Origin: Microtetraspora glauca
Lineage (GTDB): Bacteria; Actinomycetota; Actinomycetes; Streptomycetales; Streptomycetaceae
Direction of reading: 5' to 3'
NCBI GenBank assembly: GCA_000721275.1
Contig: JOFO01000007.1
Span: 124,001-188,000, forward strand
Length of the DNA stretch: 64,000 nucleotides
Shown: positions 9,101-15,795 of the stretch, piece after piece
Layout of the letters: each line of letters opens with the position of its first letter
Numbering within the stretch: the first letter of the stretch is position 1
Notes under the pieces: model-generated
What the model was told of the DNA's origin: nothing
Database searches by the model: none
The model's input: only the letters and a program-made list of their open reading frames with translations
Made by a program: the position numbers and the translations under genes

Positions 9101-9751
9101 GCCCAGGTGCTGCTGCGGTTCCTGGACGTGGAGGCGGGGACGTACCGGATCGGCGGGGTGCCCGCCCGGGAGCTCGACGGCGACGACGTACGCCGCCTCG
9201 TCGGGCTGTGCGCGCAGGACGCGCACCTCTTCGACAGCTCCCTGCGGGAGAACCTGCGGCTGGCGCGGACCGACGCGAGCGACGAGCAGCTGCGGGAGGC
9301 GCTGCGCCGGGCCCGGCTCCTCGACTGGGTGGACGGCCTGCCGGACGGGCTCGACACCCTCGTGGGCGAACACGGCTCGAAGCTCTCCGGCGGGCAGCGG
9401 CAGCGGCTCGCGCTGGCCCGCGCGCTCCTCGCCGACTTCCCGGTCCTCGTCCTCGACGAGCCGGCCGAGCACCTGGACCTGGCCACCGCCGACGCCCTGA
9501 CGGACGACCTGCTGCGCGCCACCGAGGGGCGCACCACCCTTCTCATCACCCACCGGCTGCGCGGACTCGACGCGGTCGACGAGGTGGTGGTCCTGGACGG
9601 CGGCCGGACCGTGCAGCGCGGACCGTACGCCGAGCTCGCCGCCGCGGACGGGCCGCTGCGGCGGATGCTGGAGCAGGAACGGGCCGCCGACCTCCTCCTC
9701 GAAGGAACCGCCGCGACCGGAGACGACCGTCCGACTTTTCTCTCCAAATAG
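6197..9751 (+). CDS. cydCD: CydD-CydC fused ABC transporter for cytochrome bd assembly
   Basis: This protein of about 1184 residues fuses the two halves of the CydDC exporter, which exports thiols (and, in recent work, moves heme) and is needed to assemble cytochrome bd. The order is a six-helix CydD membrane domain, then an ATPase (Walker A GPSGIGKST, signature LSAGQRQRLALA, Walker B LLLLDEPTAALD). A CydC membrane domain and a second ATPase (GASGSGKTT, LSGGQRQRLALA, VLVLDEPAEHLD) follow. The start is uncertain. ATG 6197 lies almost on top of the AGAGGGG site, and GTG 6206 (Met-Lys-Pro-Ile-Asp) has better spacing; starts further upstream lack a ribosome-binding site. A parS-like palindrome spans these start codons. 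It is third in the cyd operon. Confidence 0.93.
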   Translation: MFHVKPIDPRLLRYARATRYFLVAVVVLGLVGAALVIAQAMLIAEIVVGAFQRGLAVRDLTTPLLLLAGVALARGLVSWLTERAAHRASAAVKSELRGRLLERATALGPGWLGGQRTGSLIALATRGVDALDDYFARYLPQLGLAVVVPLAVLARIVTEDWVSAAIIVVTLPLIPVFMILIGWYTQARMDRQWKLLSRLSGHFLDVVAGLPTLKVFGRAKAQAASIRAITADYRRATMRTLRIAFLSSFALELLSTLSVALVAVTIGMRLVHGTLDLYTGLVILVLAPEAYLPLRQVGAQFHAAAEGLAAAEEIFDVLETPVRSGGTRAVPAEPRLELDRVTVRHPGRAEPSLAGASLTVEPGETVALVGPSGIGKSTLLDVVLGFTEPEEGGTVRIGGVDLAELDLDAWRSRIAWVPQRPYLFAGTIAENVRLARPDAGDEEVRRALRDAGADTFVDGLPEGAGTVLGEDGAGLSAGQRQRLALARAFLADRPLLLLDEPTAALDGETEAGIVDAVRRLAAGRTVLLVVHRPALLAVADRVVTIGAPEPGRAGAAVRREAGPVASRPVPAAPPVDAPVVGAEPVPASGRGVFGRVRAMAGELRGRIGLALLLGSLALGSAVGLMAVSGWLISRASEQPPVLHLMVAVTATRAFGIGRAVFRYAERLVSHDAVLRMLAELRVSVYTRLERIAPAGLRRTRRGDLLARLVHDVDALQDYWLRWLLPAGAALVVGLGSVGFTAWLLPEAGAVLAAGLLVAGVLVPPLGAALARRAERRLAPARGVLATAVADPLRGCAELTVAGALRDRLDRARAADRVLTGIASRQSAATAVGAGLSALVCGLTVVAAAVVGVQAVRDGRLDGVALAVVVLTPLAAFEAVTGLPLAVQYRQRVRHSAERVFEVLDAPVPVHEPAVPAAPPAGPFPLELAGIGARYAGQDRPALDGFALTLDAGRRVAVVGASGSGKTTLAQVLLRFLDVEAGTYRIGGVPARELDGDDVRRLVGLCAQDAHLFDSSLRENLRLARTDASDEQLREALRRARLLDWVDGLPDGLDTLVGEHGSKLSGGQRQRLALARALLADFPVLVLDEPAEHLDLATADALTDDLLRATEGRTTLLITHRLRGLDAVDEVVVLDGGRTVQRGPYAELAAADGPLRRMLEQERAADLLLEGTAATGDDRPTFLSK
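6198..6213. other. parS-like centromere site (ParB-binding 16-mer)
   Basis: TGTTTCACGTGAAACC matches the bacterial parS consensus TGTTTCACGTGAAACA at 15 of 16 positions, missing only the last base, and contains the full palindromic core GTTTCACGTGAAAC. Streptomyces carry many parS sites around oriC that load ParB and organise chromosome segregation. The site overlaps the translation start of cydCD. A chance match of this quality to a 14-base core is very unlikely. Confidence 0.88.
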
Positions 9752-9771
9752 GACTAACTAGGCTCGGGGCC

Positions 9772-11487
9772 ATGAGCGCCCCCGCCACGCCCGATTCCCC
9801 GGATCCCCTGGTCGCCGCGACCGAGGCCACCCGCAGCCTCCAGGGGCTCTCCACGGAGCTGACCGCCCGGGTGCCGCAGCTGCTCGAAGCGATGCGTTCG
9901 GTGGGCACCGGTCTGGAGCTGCACACCACCCTCGACCGGATCTGCGAGACGGCGGCCGAGCTGGCCGGCGCCCGCTACGCGGCCATCGGGGTCGTCGACG
10001 AGGAGGGCAAGGGGCTCTCGGACTTCGTCACGTACGGCGTCGGCGACGACGTGGCCCGCGTCATCGGGCGCCGCCCCGACGGGCACGCCGGGCTGCTCGG
10101 CGCCCTCATCCGCGAACCGCGCACCATCCGGCTGGCCGACCTCTCCGCCGACCCGCGGTCGGCCGGCTTCCCGCCCGGCCACCCCGTGATGCGGACCTTC
10201 CTCGGCGTCCCCATCCGCGTCCAGGGCGAGATCTTCGGCAACCTCTACCTCGCGGAGAAGAGCGGCGGCGAGGAGTTCAACGACTACGACGAACACATGG
10301 TCCGGGTCCTCGCCACCGAGGCCGGCATCGCCATCGGCAACGCCCGCCTCTACGAGGCCGCCCGCCAGCGCGAGCGGTGGATCGACGGCTCGGTCGCCGT
10401 CACCACCGCGCTGCTCTCCGGCGGCGACGCCGACGACGCCCTCGCCGTCGTCGCGGAGCAGGCCCGGCGGCTCGCCGACGCGGACGCCGGGATCGTGCTG
10501 CTCCCGGCCGACGAGGGCGGCCTGGAGATCGTCGCCGTGTCCTCGCCGCGGCCCACCAAGTCGCTCGGCGTGGTGATCCCGCCGGAGAGCGAGATCGTGG
10601 AACTGCTGCTGGACGGCGAGGCGGTCTTCGTCCAGGACGCCTCCACCGATCCGCGCATGCTCAGCCGGCTGAACACGGTGTACGGGCCGAGCATGCTGCT
10701 GCCGCTGCAGAGCGGCGGGCGGGTGCTGGGCGCGCTCGCGATGCCGCGCGCCCGGGGCGCCCGGCCGTTCACGGAGGCCGAGCGGACCCTCGCCACCCAG
10801 TTCGCCTCGCAGGCGGCGCTCGCGCTGATGATGGCCGAGGCGCAGCGCGACCGCGAGCGGCTGGCGGTCTTCGAGGACCGCGACCGGATCGCCCGCGACC
10901 TGCACGACCTCGTCATCCAGCGGCTCTTCGCCACCGGGATGATGCTGGAGAGCGCCCAGCGGAAGGCGGTCGTGCCGGCCGTCCAGGACGGCGTCGGCAA
11001 GGCGGTGGACGAGCTGGACGTGACGATCCAGGAGATCCGTACGGCGATCTTCGCGCTCCAGCAGGGGCCGGCGGAGGCGCCGTCGGGGCTGCGGACGCGG
11101 GTGCTGCGGGAGATCAACATGGCGGCGGTGCCGCTGGGCTTCAAGCCCGCGCACCGCTTCCTCGGCGCGATCGACGCCACGGTCGGCGAACTGACCGGGA
11201 AGAACCTGATCGCGGCGCTGCGCGAGGCGCTGTCCAACGCCTTCCGGCACGCCGGGGCGGGCCGGATCGAGGTCGTCGTCGACGCGACCGTGACGCTGCC
11301 GGACGGTTCGCCGGGGGTGCGGCTCACGGTCGCGGACGACGGTGTCGGCCTGCCGGAGGGCGGGCGGCGCAGCGGCCTGCGCAACCTCGCCCGCCGGGCC
11401 GAGTCCCTGGGCGGCGCGAGCTGGTGCGGCCCGGGCCTCGCCGAGGACGGCGGGGGGACGTCGGTGGTGTGGGAGGCGCCGCTCTAG
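9772..11487 (+). CDS. Two-GAF sensor histidine kinase, DevS/DosT-like
   Basis: This 571-residue soluble sensor kinase has GAF-A at about residues 45-190 and GAF-B at about 200-355. A HisKA_3 dimerisation domain follows, with the phospho-acceptor His378 in DRIARDLHDLVIQRLF, and then an HATPase domain (ALREALSNAFRHA, VADDGVGLPEGG, GLRNLARRAESLGG). This is the architecture of mycobacterial DevS/DosT, which bind heme in GAF-A and sense O2, NO, CO or redox. Their heme-ligand His sits in a GFPPxHPxMRTFLGVP motif, and the same motif occurs here with His137. The gene starts 20 bases after cydCD, so it may be co-transcribed. No response regulator is adjacent, making it an orphan kinase. Confidence 0.9.
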   Translation: MSAPATPDSPDPLVAATEATRSLQGLSTELTARVPQLLEAMRSVGTGLELHTTLDRICETAAELAGARYAAIGVVDEEGKGLSDFVTYGVGDDVARVIGRRPDGHAGLLGALIREPRTIRLADLSADPRSAGFPPGHPVMRTFLGVPIRVQGEIFGNLYLAEKSGGEEFNDYDEHMVRVLATEAGIAIGNARLYEAARQRERWIDGSVAVTTALLSGGDADDALAVVAEQARRLADADAGIVLLPADEGGLEIVAVSSPRPTKSLGVVIPPESEIVELLLDGEAVFVQDASTDPRMLSRLNTVYGPSMLLPLQSGGRVLGALAMPRARGARPFTEAERTLATQFASQAALALMMAEAQRDRERLAVFEDRDRIARDLHDLVIQRLFATGMMLESAQRKAVVPAVQDGVGKAVDELDVTIQEIRTAIFALQQGPAEAPSGLRTRVLREINMAAVPLGFKPAHRFLGAIDATVGELTGKNLIAALREALSNAFRHAGAGRIEVVVDATVTLPDGSPGVRLTVADDGVGLPEGGRRSGLRNLARRAESLGGASWCGPGLAEDGGGTSVVWEAPL

Positions 11488-11520
11488 GCTCGTTCCCTGA
11501 GGGGACGGGCTCGGGCTTCG

Positions 11521-12411
11521 TCAGCCCTCTTCGGCCAGGGCGGCGGGGTCGGCGGCGAGCGCTTCGGCGACGAGCTGCTCGATGACGACGGCGACGCCGT
11601 CCTCGTTGTTGCCGACGGTACGGCCCGAGGCGGCGGCGATCACGTCGGCGTGGGCGTTGCCCATCGCGTACGAGCGGCCGGCCCAGCTCAGCATCTCGAT
11701 GTCGTTCGGCATGTCGCCGAAGGCCGCGACCTCGTCCGCGGCGATGCCGCGCTCAGCGCAGCAGAGCGCGAGCGTCGACGCCTTCGACACCCCGAGGGCG
11801 CTGATCTCGATGAGGGCGGTGGGGCTGGAGCGGGTGAAGGCGGCCAGGTCGCCGGCGGCCTCCCGGGCCGTCGCGAGGAAGACGTCGGGGTCGAGCTCCG
11901 GGTGCTGGGCGAGCAGCTTGAGCACCGGCGCGGCGGCGCCCGGCTCCTCCTCGTAGAGCAGCTTCTCGGCGGTGGCGACGGAGGCGCCGGGGTCGAGGAA
12001 GAAGGGCGGGTACTGCGGTTCGTAGTGGATGCCCGTGGTCAGCTCGACGGCGAAGCTGGTGCCGGGGGCGGCGGCCCGCAGGGCGCGTACGACGTCGAGG
12101 GCGACGGGCCGCGGCAGCGGACGGACCTCCAGGAACGCGCCTCCCGCGTGCAGGTCGACGACGGCCGCGCCGTTGGCGCAGATGGCGAGGCCGTGGCCGT
12201 GCACGTGGTCGCTGACGACGTCCATCCAGCGGGCCGGGCGGCCGGTGACGAAGAAGACCTCGATCCCCGCGCGCTCGGCCGCGGCGAGGGCGGCGACGGT
12301 GCGCTCGGAGACGGACTTGTCGTCGCGCAGGAGGGTGCCGTCGAGGTCGGTGGCGATGAGCCGGACGGCGGGGCGGGCGGGGGCCGGGGAAGAGGGGCGG
12401 GGAGAGGTCAC
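11521..12411 (-). CDS. HAD-superfamily phosphatase, Cof type
   Basis: This 296-residue Cof/HAD IIB hydrolase acts on small phosphorylated metabolites. Motif I is [16 protein letters not shown] with the nucleophile and acid/base aspartates. Motif II is FVTGRPARW, and motifs III/IV are KASTLALCC and [16 protein letters not shown] chose GTG 12411 because a GGGGAGG site lies just upstream and the catalytic motif follows after a short proline-rich lead; a longer frame would add 16 residues. It is convergent with the histidine kinase and divergent from the luciferase-like gene. A second, similar phosphatase lies at 26092-26898. Substrate unknown. Confidence 0.88.
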   Translation of the reverse strand: MTSPRPSSPAPARPAVRLIATDLDGTLLRDDKSVSERTVAALAAAERAGIEVFFVTGRPARWMDVVSDHVHGHGLAICANGAAVVDLHAGGAFLEVRPLPRPVALDVVRALRAAAPGTSFAVELTTGIHYEPQYPPFFLDPGASVATAEKLLYEEEPGAAAPVLKLLAQHPELDPDVFLATAREAAGDLAAFTRSSPTALIEISALGVSKASTLALCCAERGIAADEVAAFGDMPNDIEMLSWAGRSYAMGNAHADVIAAASGRTVGNNEDGVAVVIEQLVAEALAADPAALAEEG

Positions 12412-12580
12412 CTCCCCATGGTGCCGCACAAGGGCGCACGGGCGTGCGGGACCTCGCACATTTGAGTGCTTGGGCTTCTATGGGAGGTGCAGGTGCGGCG
12501 GGGGTGGAACGGGGACCGGTGGGGTGGCAGCGGCTGCCGCGCGGCAGGAGGCGCGGGAGGTTCCGACGTACGCTCGGGGC

Positions 12581-13483
12581 ATGAGTCTGCGCCTGAGCAC
12601 CGTGATCCTCCCCGTCGACCGCTGGCAGGAGGGGGGCCGGGCGAAGTGGCGGCGCGCCGAGGAACTCGGGTTCCACGCCGCGTACACCTACGACCACCTG
12701 TCCTGGCGCAGCTTCCGCGACGGCCCGTGGTTCGGTGCCCTGCCGACGCTGACCGCCGCCGCGACCGCCACGGACCGCCTGCGCCTGGGCACCCTCGTCA
12801 CCTCGCCCAACTTCCGGCACCCGGTCACGCTGGCGAAGGAGCTGATCACGCTCGACGACGTCTCGGGCGGCCGGATCACCCTCGGCATCGGCGCCGGCGG
12901 CGACGGCTTCGACGCCACCGCGCTCGGGCAGGAGCCCTGGACGCCGAAGGAGCGGGCGGACCGCCTCGCGGAGTTCGTCCCGCTGCTCGACCGGCTGCTC
13001 ACCGAGGACGCGGTGACGGAGCGCGGCACGTTCTACGCGGCCGGCGAGGCCCGCAACATCCCCGGCTGCGTGCAGCGCCCCCGGCTGCCGTTCGCGGTCG
13101 CGGCGACCGGTCCGCGCGGCATGCGGCTCGCGGCCCGGCACGGGCAGGCGTGGGTGACGACCGGTGACCCCAAGCTGTACGAGACGGGTACGGCGGAGCA
13201 GTCCGCCGAGGCCCTGCGCGGCCAGATCGAGCGGCTCGGCAAGGCGTGCGCGGACCTGGGCCGGGACGTGGACGAGCTCGACAAGATCCTGCTCACCGGC
13301 TTCACGCCGGAGAAGAACTCCGTCCTCGACTCCGTGGAGCGGTTCGTGGACTTCGCCGGCACCCACCGCGACCTCGGCTTCACCGAGATCGTCGTCCACT
13401 GGCCGATCGCGGACTCGGTCTTCGCGTCCGACCCGTCCGTCTTCGAGGCCATCGCCACGGAGGCCCTCGGCCGCCTGGGCTGA
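12581..13483 (+). CDS. Luciferase-like (LLM) flavin/F420-dependent oxidoreductase
   Basis: This 300-residue TIM-barrel protein belongs to the bacterial luciferase-like superfamily. Visible features are RAEELGFHAAYTYDHLSW near the N-terminus, the conserved LRLGTLVTSPNFRHPVTLAKELITLDDVSGGRITLGIGAGG block and a C-terminal FTEIVVHWPIAD segment. In actinobacteria such proteins usually use F420 rather than FMN; the sequence alone does not prove this. ATG 12581 gives the standard length. It is a single gene with its own promoter region, and no pathway neighbour reveals the substrate. Confidence 0.85.
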   Translation: MSLRLSTVILPVDRWQEGGRAKWRRAEELGFHAAYTYDHLSWRSFRDGPWFGALPTLTAAATATDRLRLGTLVTSPNFRHPVTLAKELITLDDVSGGRITLGIGAGGDGFDATALGQEPWTPKERADRLAEFVPLLDRLLTEDAVTERGTFYAAGEARNIPGCVQRPRLPFAVAATGPRGMRLAARHGQAWVTTGDPKLYETGTAEQSAEALRGQIERLGKACADLGRDVDELDKILLTGFTPEKNSVLDSVERFVDFAGTHRDLGFTEIVVHWPIADSVFASDPSVFEAIATEALGRLG

Positions 13484-13505
13484 GCGGCCGGCTACCAGGG
13501 GCGGC

Positions 13506-13575
13506 GGGAGGTGGCCCGCGGGTCAGCGGATCCGGCTGCCGGGGAGGTGGCCTGCGGGTCAGCGGGTCCGGCTGC
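13506..13575. repeat. Tandem 34-bp duplication across the end of a gene
   Basis: Two copies of a 34-bp unit (13506-13539 and 13542-13575, period 36) differ at two positions. The second copy contains the stop codon and last codons of the minus-strand gene ending at 13559, so the first copy is a spare copy of that 3' end. It lies between convergent genes and is probably a replication-slippage product with no clear function. Confidence 0.75.
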
Positions 13576-14011
13576 TCAGCCAGGGGGTGAGCGTGAGCAT
13601 CGGGACGAGTTCCTTGTACGTCTCGCCGCCGGGCACGGGGACGACGAGCCACTGTCCGGGCGGGAAGAACCGTCCCTTCACGTGCGCCAGGCCGGTGTGG
13701 ACCGCCCGGACGAATCCGGGGACGGCGTCCCTCGGCACGTCCGCGAACTCCACGCCGTCGACGGTGATCCTGGCGTCGTCCTCGGGGTAGAGCTGCACGG
13801 TGAGGCTGGGCGAGCCGCCCAGCTCGATGTACGCCTCGTGCGGCAGCGAGCCGTCCTCGTCGAACACGGCGAACGCGCCGGCGGAGGTACGGCGGGAGGT
13901 CTGGTCCGCACCGATGTCGTCGCTGACCGTCATCTCCAGGCGGAACTCGTCGGCGAGCGCGCGGACGGCGATGACGGCGGCCTGGGTGCTGGGCAGGTGC
14001 GGGAGAGCCAT
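13559..14011 (-). CDS. Conserved hypothetical protein of 150 residues
   Basis: I do not recognise this family. The protein (150 residues from ATG 14011) is soluble, acidic in its first half and ends in PMLTLTPWLSSRTR. It includes a strand-rich central part (AYIELGGSPSLTVQLYPEDDARITVDGVEFADVPRDAVPGFVRAV) that could be a small alpha/beta fold. It sits 78 bases downstream of kptA on the same strand and may be co-transcribed. Similar small proteins occur singly in Streptomyces genomes. A 34-bp segment including its stop codon is tandemly duplicated just beyond its end. Confidence 0.7.
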   Translation of the reverse strand: MALPHLPSTQAAVIAVRALADEFRLEMTVSDDIGADQTSRRTSAGAFAVFDEDGSLPHEAYIELGGSPSLTVQLYPEDDARITVDGVEFADVPRDAVPGFVRAVHTGLAHVKGRFFPPGQWLVVPVPGGETYKELVPMLTLTPWLSSRTR

Positions 14012-14088
14012 GATCCGATCATGCCTCAGGCCCCCGTGCCCGGGCCGTCGGTCCCCCAGGTCCTTCGGGTTCTCGGGCCGTCGGTTCC

Positions 14089-14631
14089 TCAGCCCGGGAA
14101 GCGGATGAACTCGGGGGGTACGGCCTTGGTGAGCCACACCCCGTTCGCGCTGACCCGGAACTCGTGGCCGGCCCGGTGCATCGCCCCGGCGTCCACGCTC
14201 AGCACCACGGGCCGGCCGCGTCTCGCCCCCACCCGGGTGGCCGTCTCGCGGTCGGGGGAGAGGTGGACGTCGTGGCGGGCCATGGGCCGCAGCCCCTCCG
14301 CCCGGATCGCGGGGAGCCGGTCGGCGACCGTACCGTGGTAGAGGTACGGGGGTGGTTCGGCGGCCGGCAGGTCCAGGTCGACGCTGATCGTGTGGCCCTG
14401 GCTGGCGCGGATCCGGGTGCCCTGGACGGCGAACCGCTTCTTGTCGTTGGTGGCGACCACGTGGTCCAGTTCGGCGCGGGTGATCGGGAAGCCGTGCGCG
14501 GCGGTGGCCGCGAGCAGCGCGTCGATCTCGGTCCAGCCGTGTGCGTCGAGCGTCAGCCCGATGCGCTCGGGCTGGTGCCGCAGGTGCTTCGACAGGTACT
14601 TCGACACCTTCACCGTGCGACGTTCGTCCAT
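14089..14631 (-). CDS. kptA: RNA 2'-phosphotransferase (Tpt1/KptA family)
   Basis: This 180-residue protein transfers an internal RNA 2'-phosphate to NAD+, releasing nicotinamide and ADP-ribose 1'',2''-cyclic phosphate. The catalytic Arg-His pair is Arg18-His19 in KYLSKHLRHQPERIGL. The winged-helix lobe includes DKKRFAVQG with Arg66, and the ADP-ribosyl-transferase lobe has LYHGT at 97-101 and SVDAGAMHRAGHEF. The length is normal for bacterial KptA. A GAAGGAGAA site precedes ATG 14631. Bacteria lack tRNA splicing of the yeast type, so the natural substrate is unknown. Upstream lie three DnaA-box-like sequences. A macro-domain protein that might consume its ADP-ribose product lies at 52936. 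Confidence 0.92.
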   Translation of the reverse strand: MDERRTVKVSKYLSKHLRHQPERIGLTLDAHGWTEIDALLAATAAHGFPITRAELDHVVATNDKKRFAVQGTRIRASQGHTISVDLDLPAAEPPPYLYHGTVADRLPAIRAEGLRPMARHDVHLSPDRETATRVGARRGRPVVLSVDAGAMHRAGHEFRVSANGVWLTKAVPPEFIRFPG

Positions 14632-14641
14632 CGTTCTTCTC

Positions 14642-14715
14642 CTTCAGGTTTGATCCACAAGCAACGTGGGTTATCCACAGGCCAGTTGGCGATTCTGTGG
14701 ACAACTCACCTGAAG
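14642..14715. promoter_or_regulatory. kptA upstream region with three DnaA-box-like sequences
   Basis: Within 74 bases lie TGATCCACA (14651-14659), TTATCCACA (14671-14679) and, on the other strand, TTGTCCACA (complement of 14696-14704). They are flanked by the inverted repeat arms CTTCAGGT (14642-14649) and ACCTGAAG (14708-14715). The second and third match the E. coli and Streptomyces DnaA-box consensus exactly. This is the promoter region of kptA and also follows the MerR gene. Either DnaA titration or transcriptional control by DnaA is possible. Confidence 0.65.
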
Positions 14716-14726
14716 AAACAAGTGCT

Positions 14727-15680
14727 TTAGTGAACTGTGGGAGATTTAAGGGAATTTACCGCCAATGCGTCCAATGTCCTTTTGTTGACCTCGCGTTCCG
14801 CTGCCGCCGCCACGAACGCCGCGACGCCCTCCGCGCCAACCAGCGCCTGTACGGCTCGTATCGTGCCGACCGGCAGGTGCACCGGACGCTGCTCGTCGTC
14901 CCTGGCCGGCGGTTCCTCCGGTGACAGATGGATCTGGAGGTGACGGGTCGCCAGGATCCGCATGGCACGGGCCAGTTCCGCGTCGACGGTCTGCTGGGCG
15001 AGCGGCCGGAGCCGCCGCACCATGGTCGCCGCCTCCGCCGCGTCGGAGTCCGTCGGCGGCCGGTGCTCCAGATAGCGCGCGAAGACGTGCTCGGTGGTGA
15101 ACTCCAGGAAACGGCCCGCTATGTGCTCGACCTGGTCCCGAAGCTCCCGCAGATGGCCGGTGATTGCGGACAGCGGCACGCCGGCGGCGTGCAACTCCAC
15201 GGCCACGGCCAGCTCCTGGGGGCTCGGCACCAGGTACTCCTCGGTGTCCCGGCCCGGGATCGGCTCCAGCACCCCGAGCTCGACCGCCTCCCGCACCGCC
15301 TCCTCGTCCGGGGTGCCGCCGAAGCGGGCGTCGAGCTCCGCGCGGGTGATCCGGGCGGCCTCCTCGTCCGTCCACGGACCCTGGACCTCCGCCACCAGGC
15401 CGAGGACCCCGCCCAGCCCCCGGCCGGTGTCCCAGGCGTCCAGCAGCTCCTTGATCGAGGCCAGCGTGTAGCCCCGGTCCAGCAGGTCGGCGATCTGGCG
15501 CAGCCGGGCCAGATGGCTGTCCCCGTACACGTTGGACCTGCCCCGGCGCTCCGGGCGGGGCAGCAGGCCGCGGTCCTGGTAGGCGCGGATGGTCCGGACC
15601 GTGGCCCCGCTGTGATGGGCGAGATCCTCGATCCGGTACTCCGGTCGCACTGCTGACTGCTCGGACAAACCCGCTCCCAC
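14727..15680 (-). CDS. MerR-family transcriptional regulator
   Basis: This 317-residue protein starts with a winged-helix MerR domain: YRIEDLAHHSGATVRTIRAYQDRGLLPRPERRGRSNVYGDSHLARLRQIADLLDRGYTLASIKELLDAW, about residues 15-82. The rest is a long alpha-helical C-terminal effector region with no cysteine cluster, so metal sensing of the MerR/CueR kind is unlikely. GTG 15680 is preceded by GGAGCGAT; a TTG five codons later is an alternative start. It may be a multidrug or stress sensor, but no obvious target gene is adjacent. The neighbouring ephD-like gene on the same strand is separated by about 115 bases. Confidence 0.85.
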   Translation of the reverse strand: MGAGLSEQSAVRPEYRIEDLAHHSGATVRTIRAYQDRGLLPRPERRGRSNVYGDSHLARLRQIADLLDRGYTLASIKELLDAWDTGRGLGGVLGLVAEVQGPWTDEEAARITRAELDARFGGTPDEEAVREAVELGVLEPIPGRDTEEYLVPSPQELAVAVELHAAGVPLSAITGHLRELRDQVEHIAGRFLEFTTEHVFARYLEHRPPTDSDAAEAATMVRRLRPLAQQTVDAELARAMRILATRHLQIHLSPEEPPARDDEQRPVHLPVGTIRAVQALVGAEGVAAFVAAAAEREVNKRTLDALAVNSLKSPTVH

Positions 15681-15795
15681 CGGCCGATCGCTCCACCCCG
15701 CACGGGGCCCCTCCTGCCAGGGATCGTACGACCGCCCGCCCCCGCGGACCCCCGGCCGGATCCCGGGCCCGCACCAGGACGGCCCGCGGTGCCCG

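Noticed and set aside
5962..9771. 5' two thirds of a 1841-residue frame leading into the histidine kinase
   Set aside because: This part overlaps cydB and cydCD out of frame. The real kinase starts at ATG 9772, where GAF-domain sequence begins.
12029..12580. 184-residue N-terminal extension of the luciferase-like protein
   Set aside because: It overlaps the HAD phosphatase gene on the other strand; the LLM domain begins right at ATG 12581.
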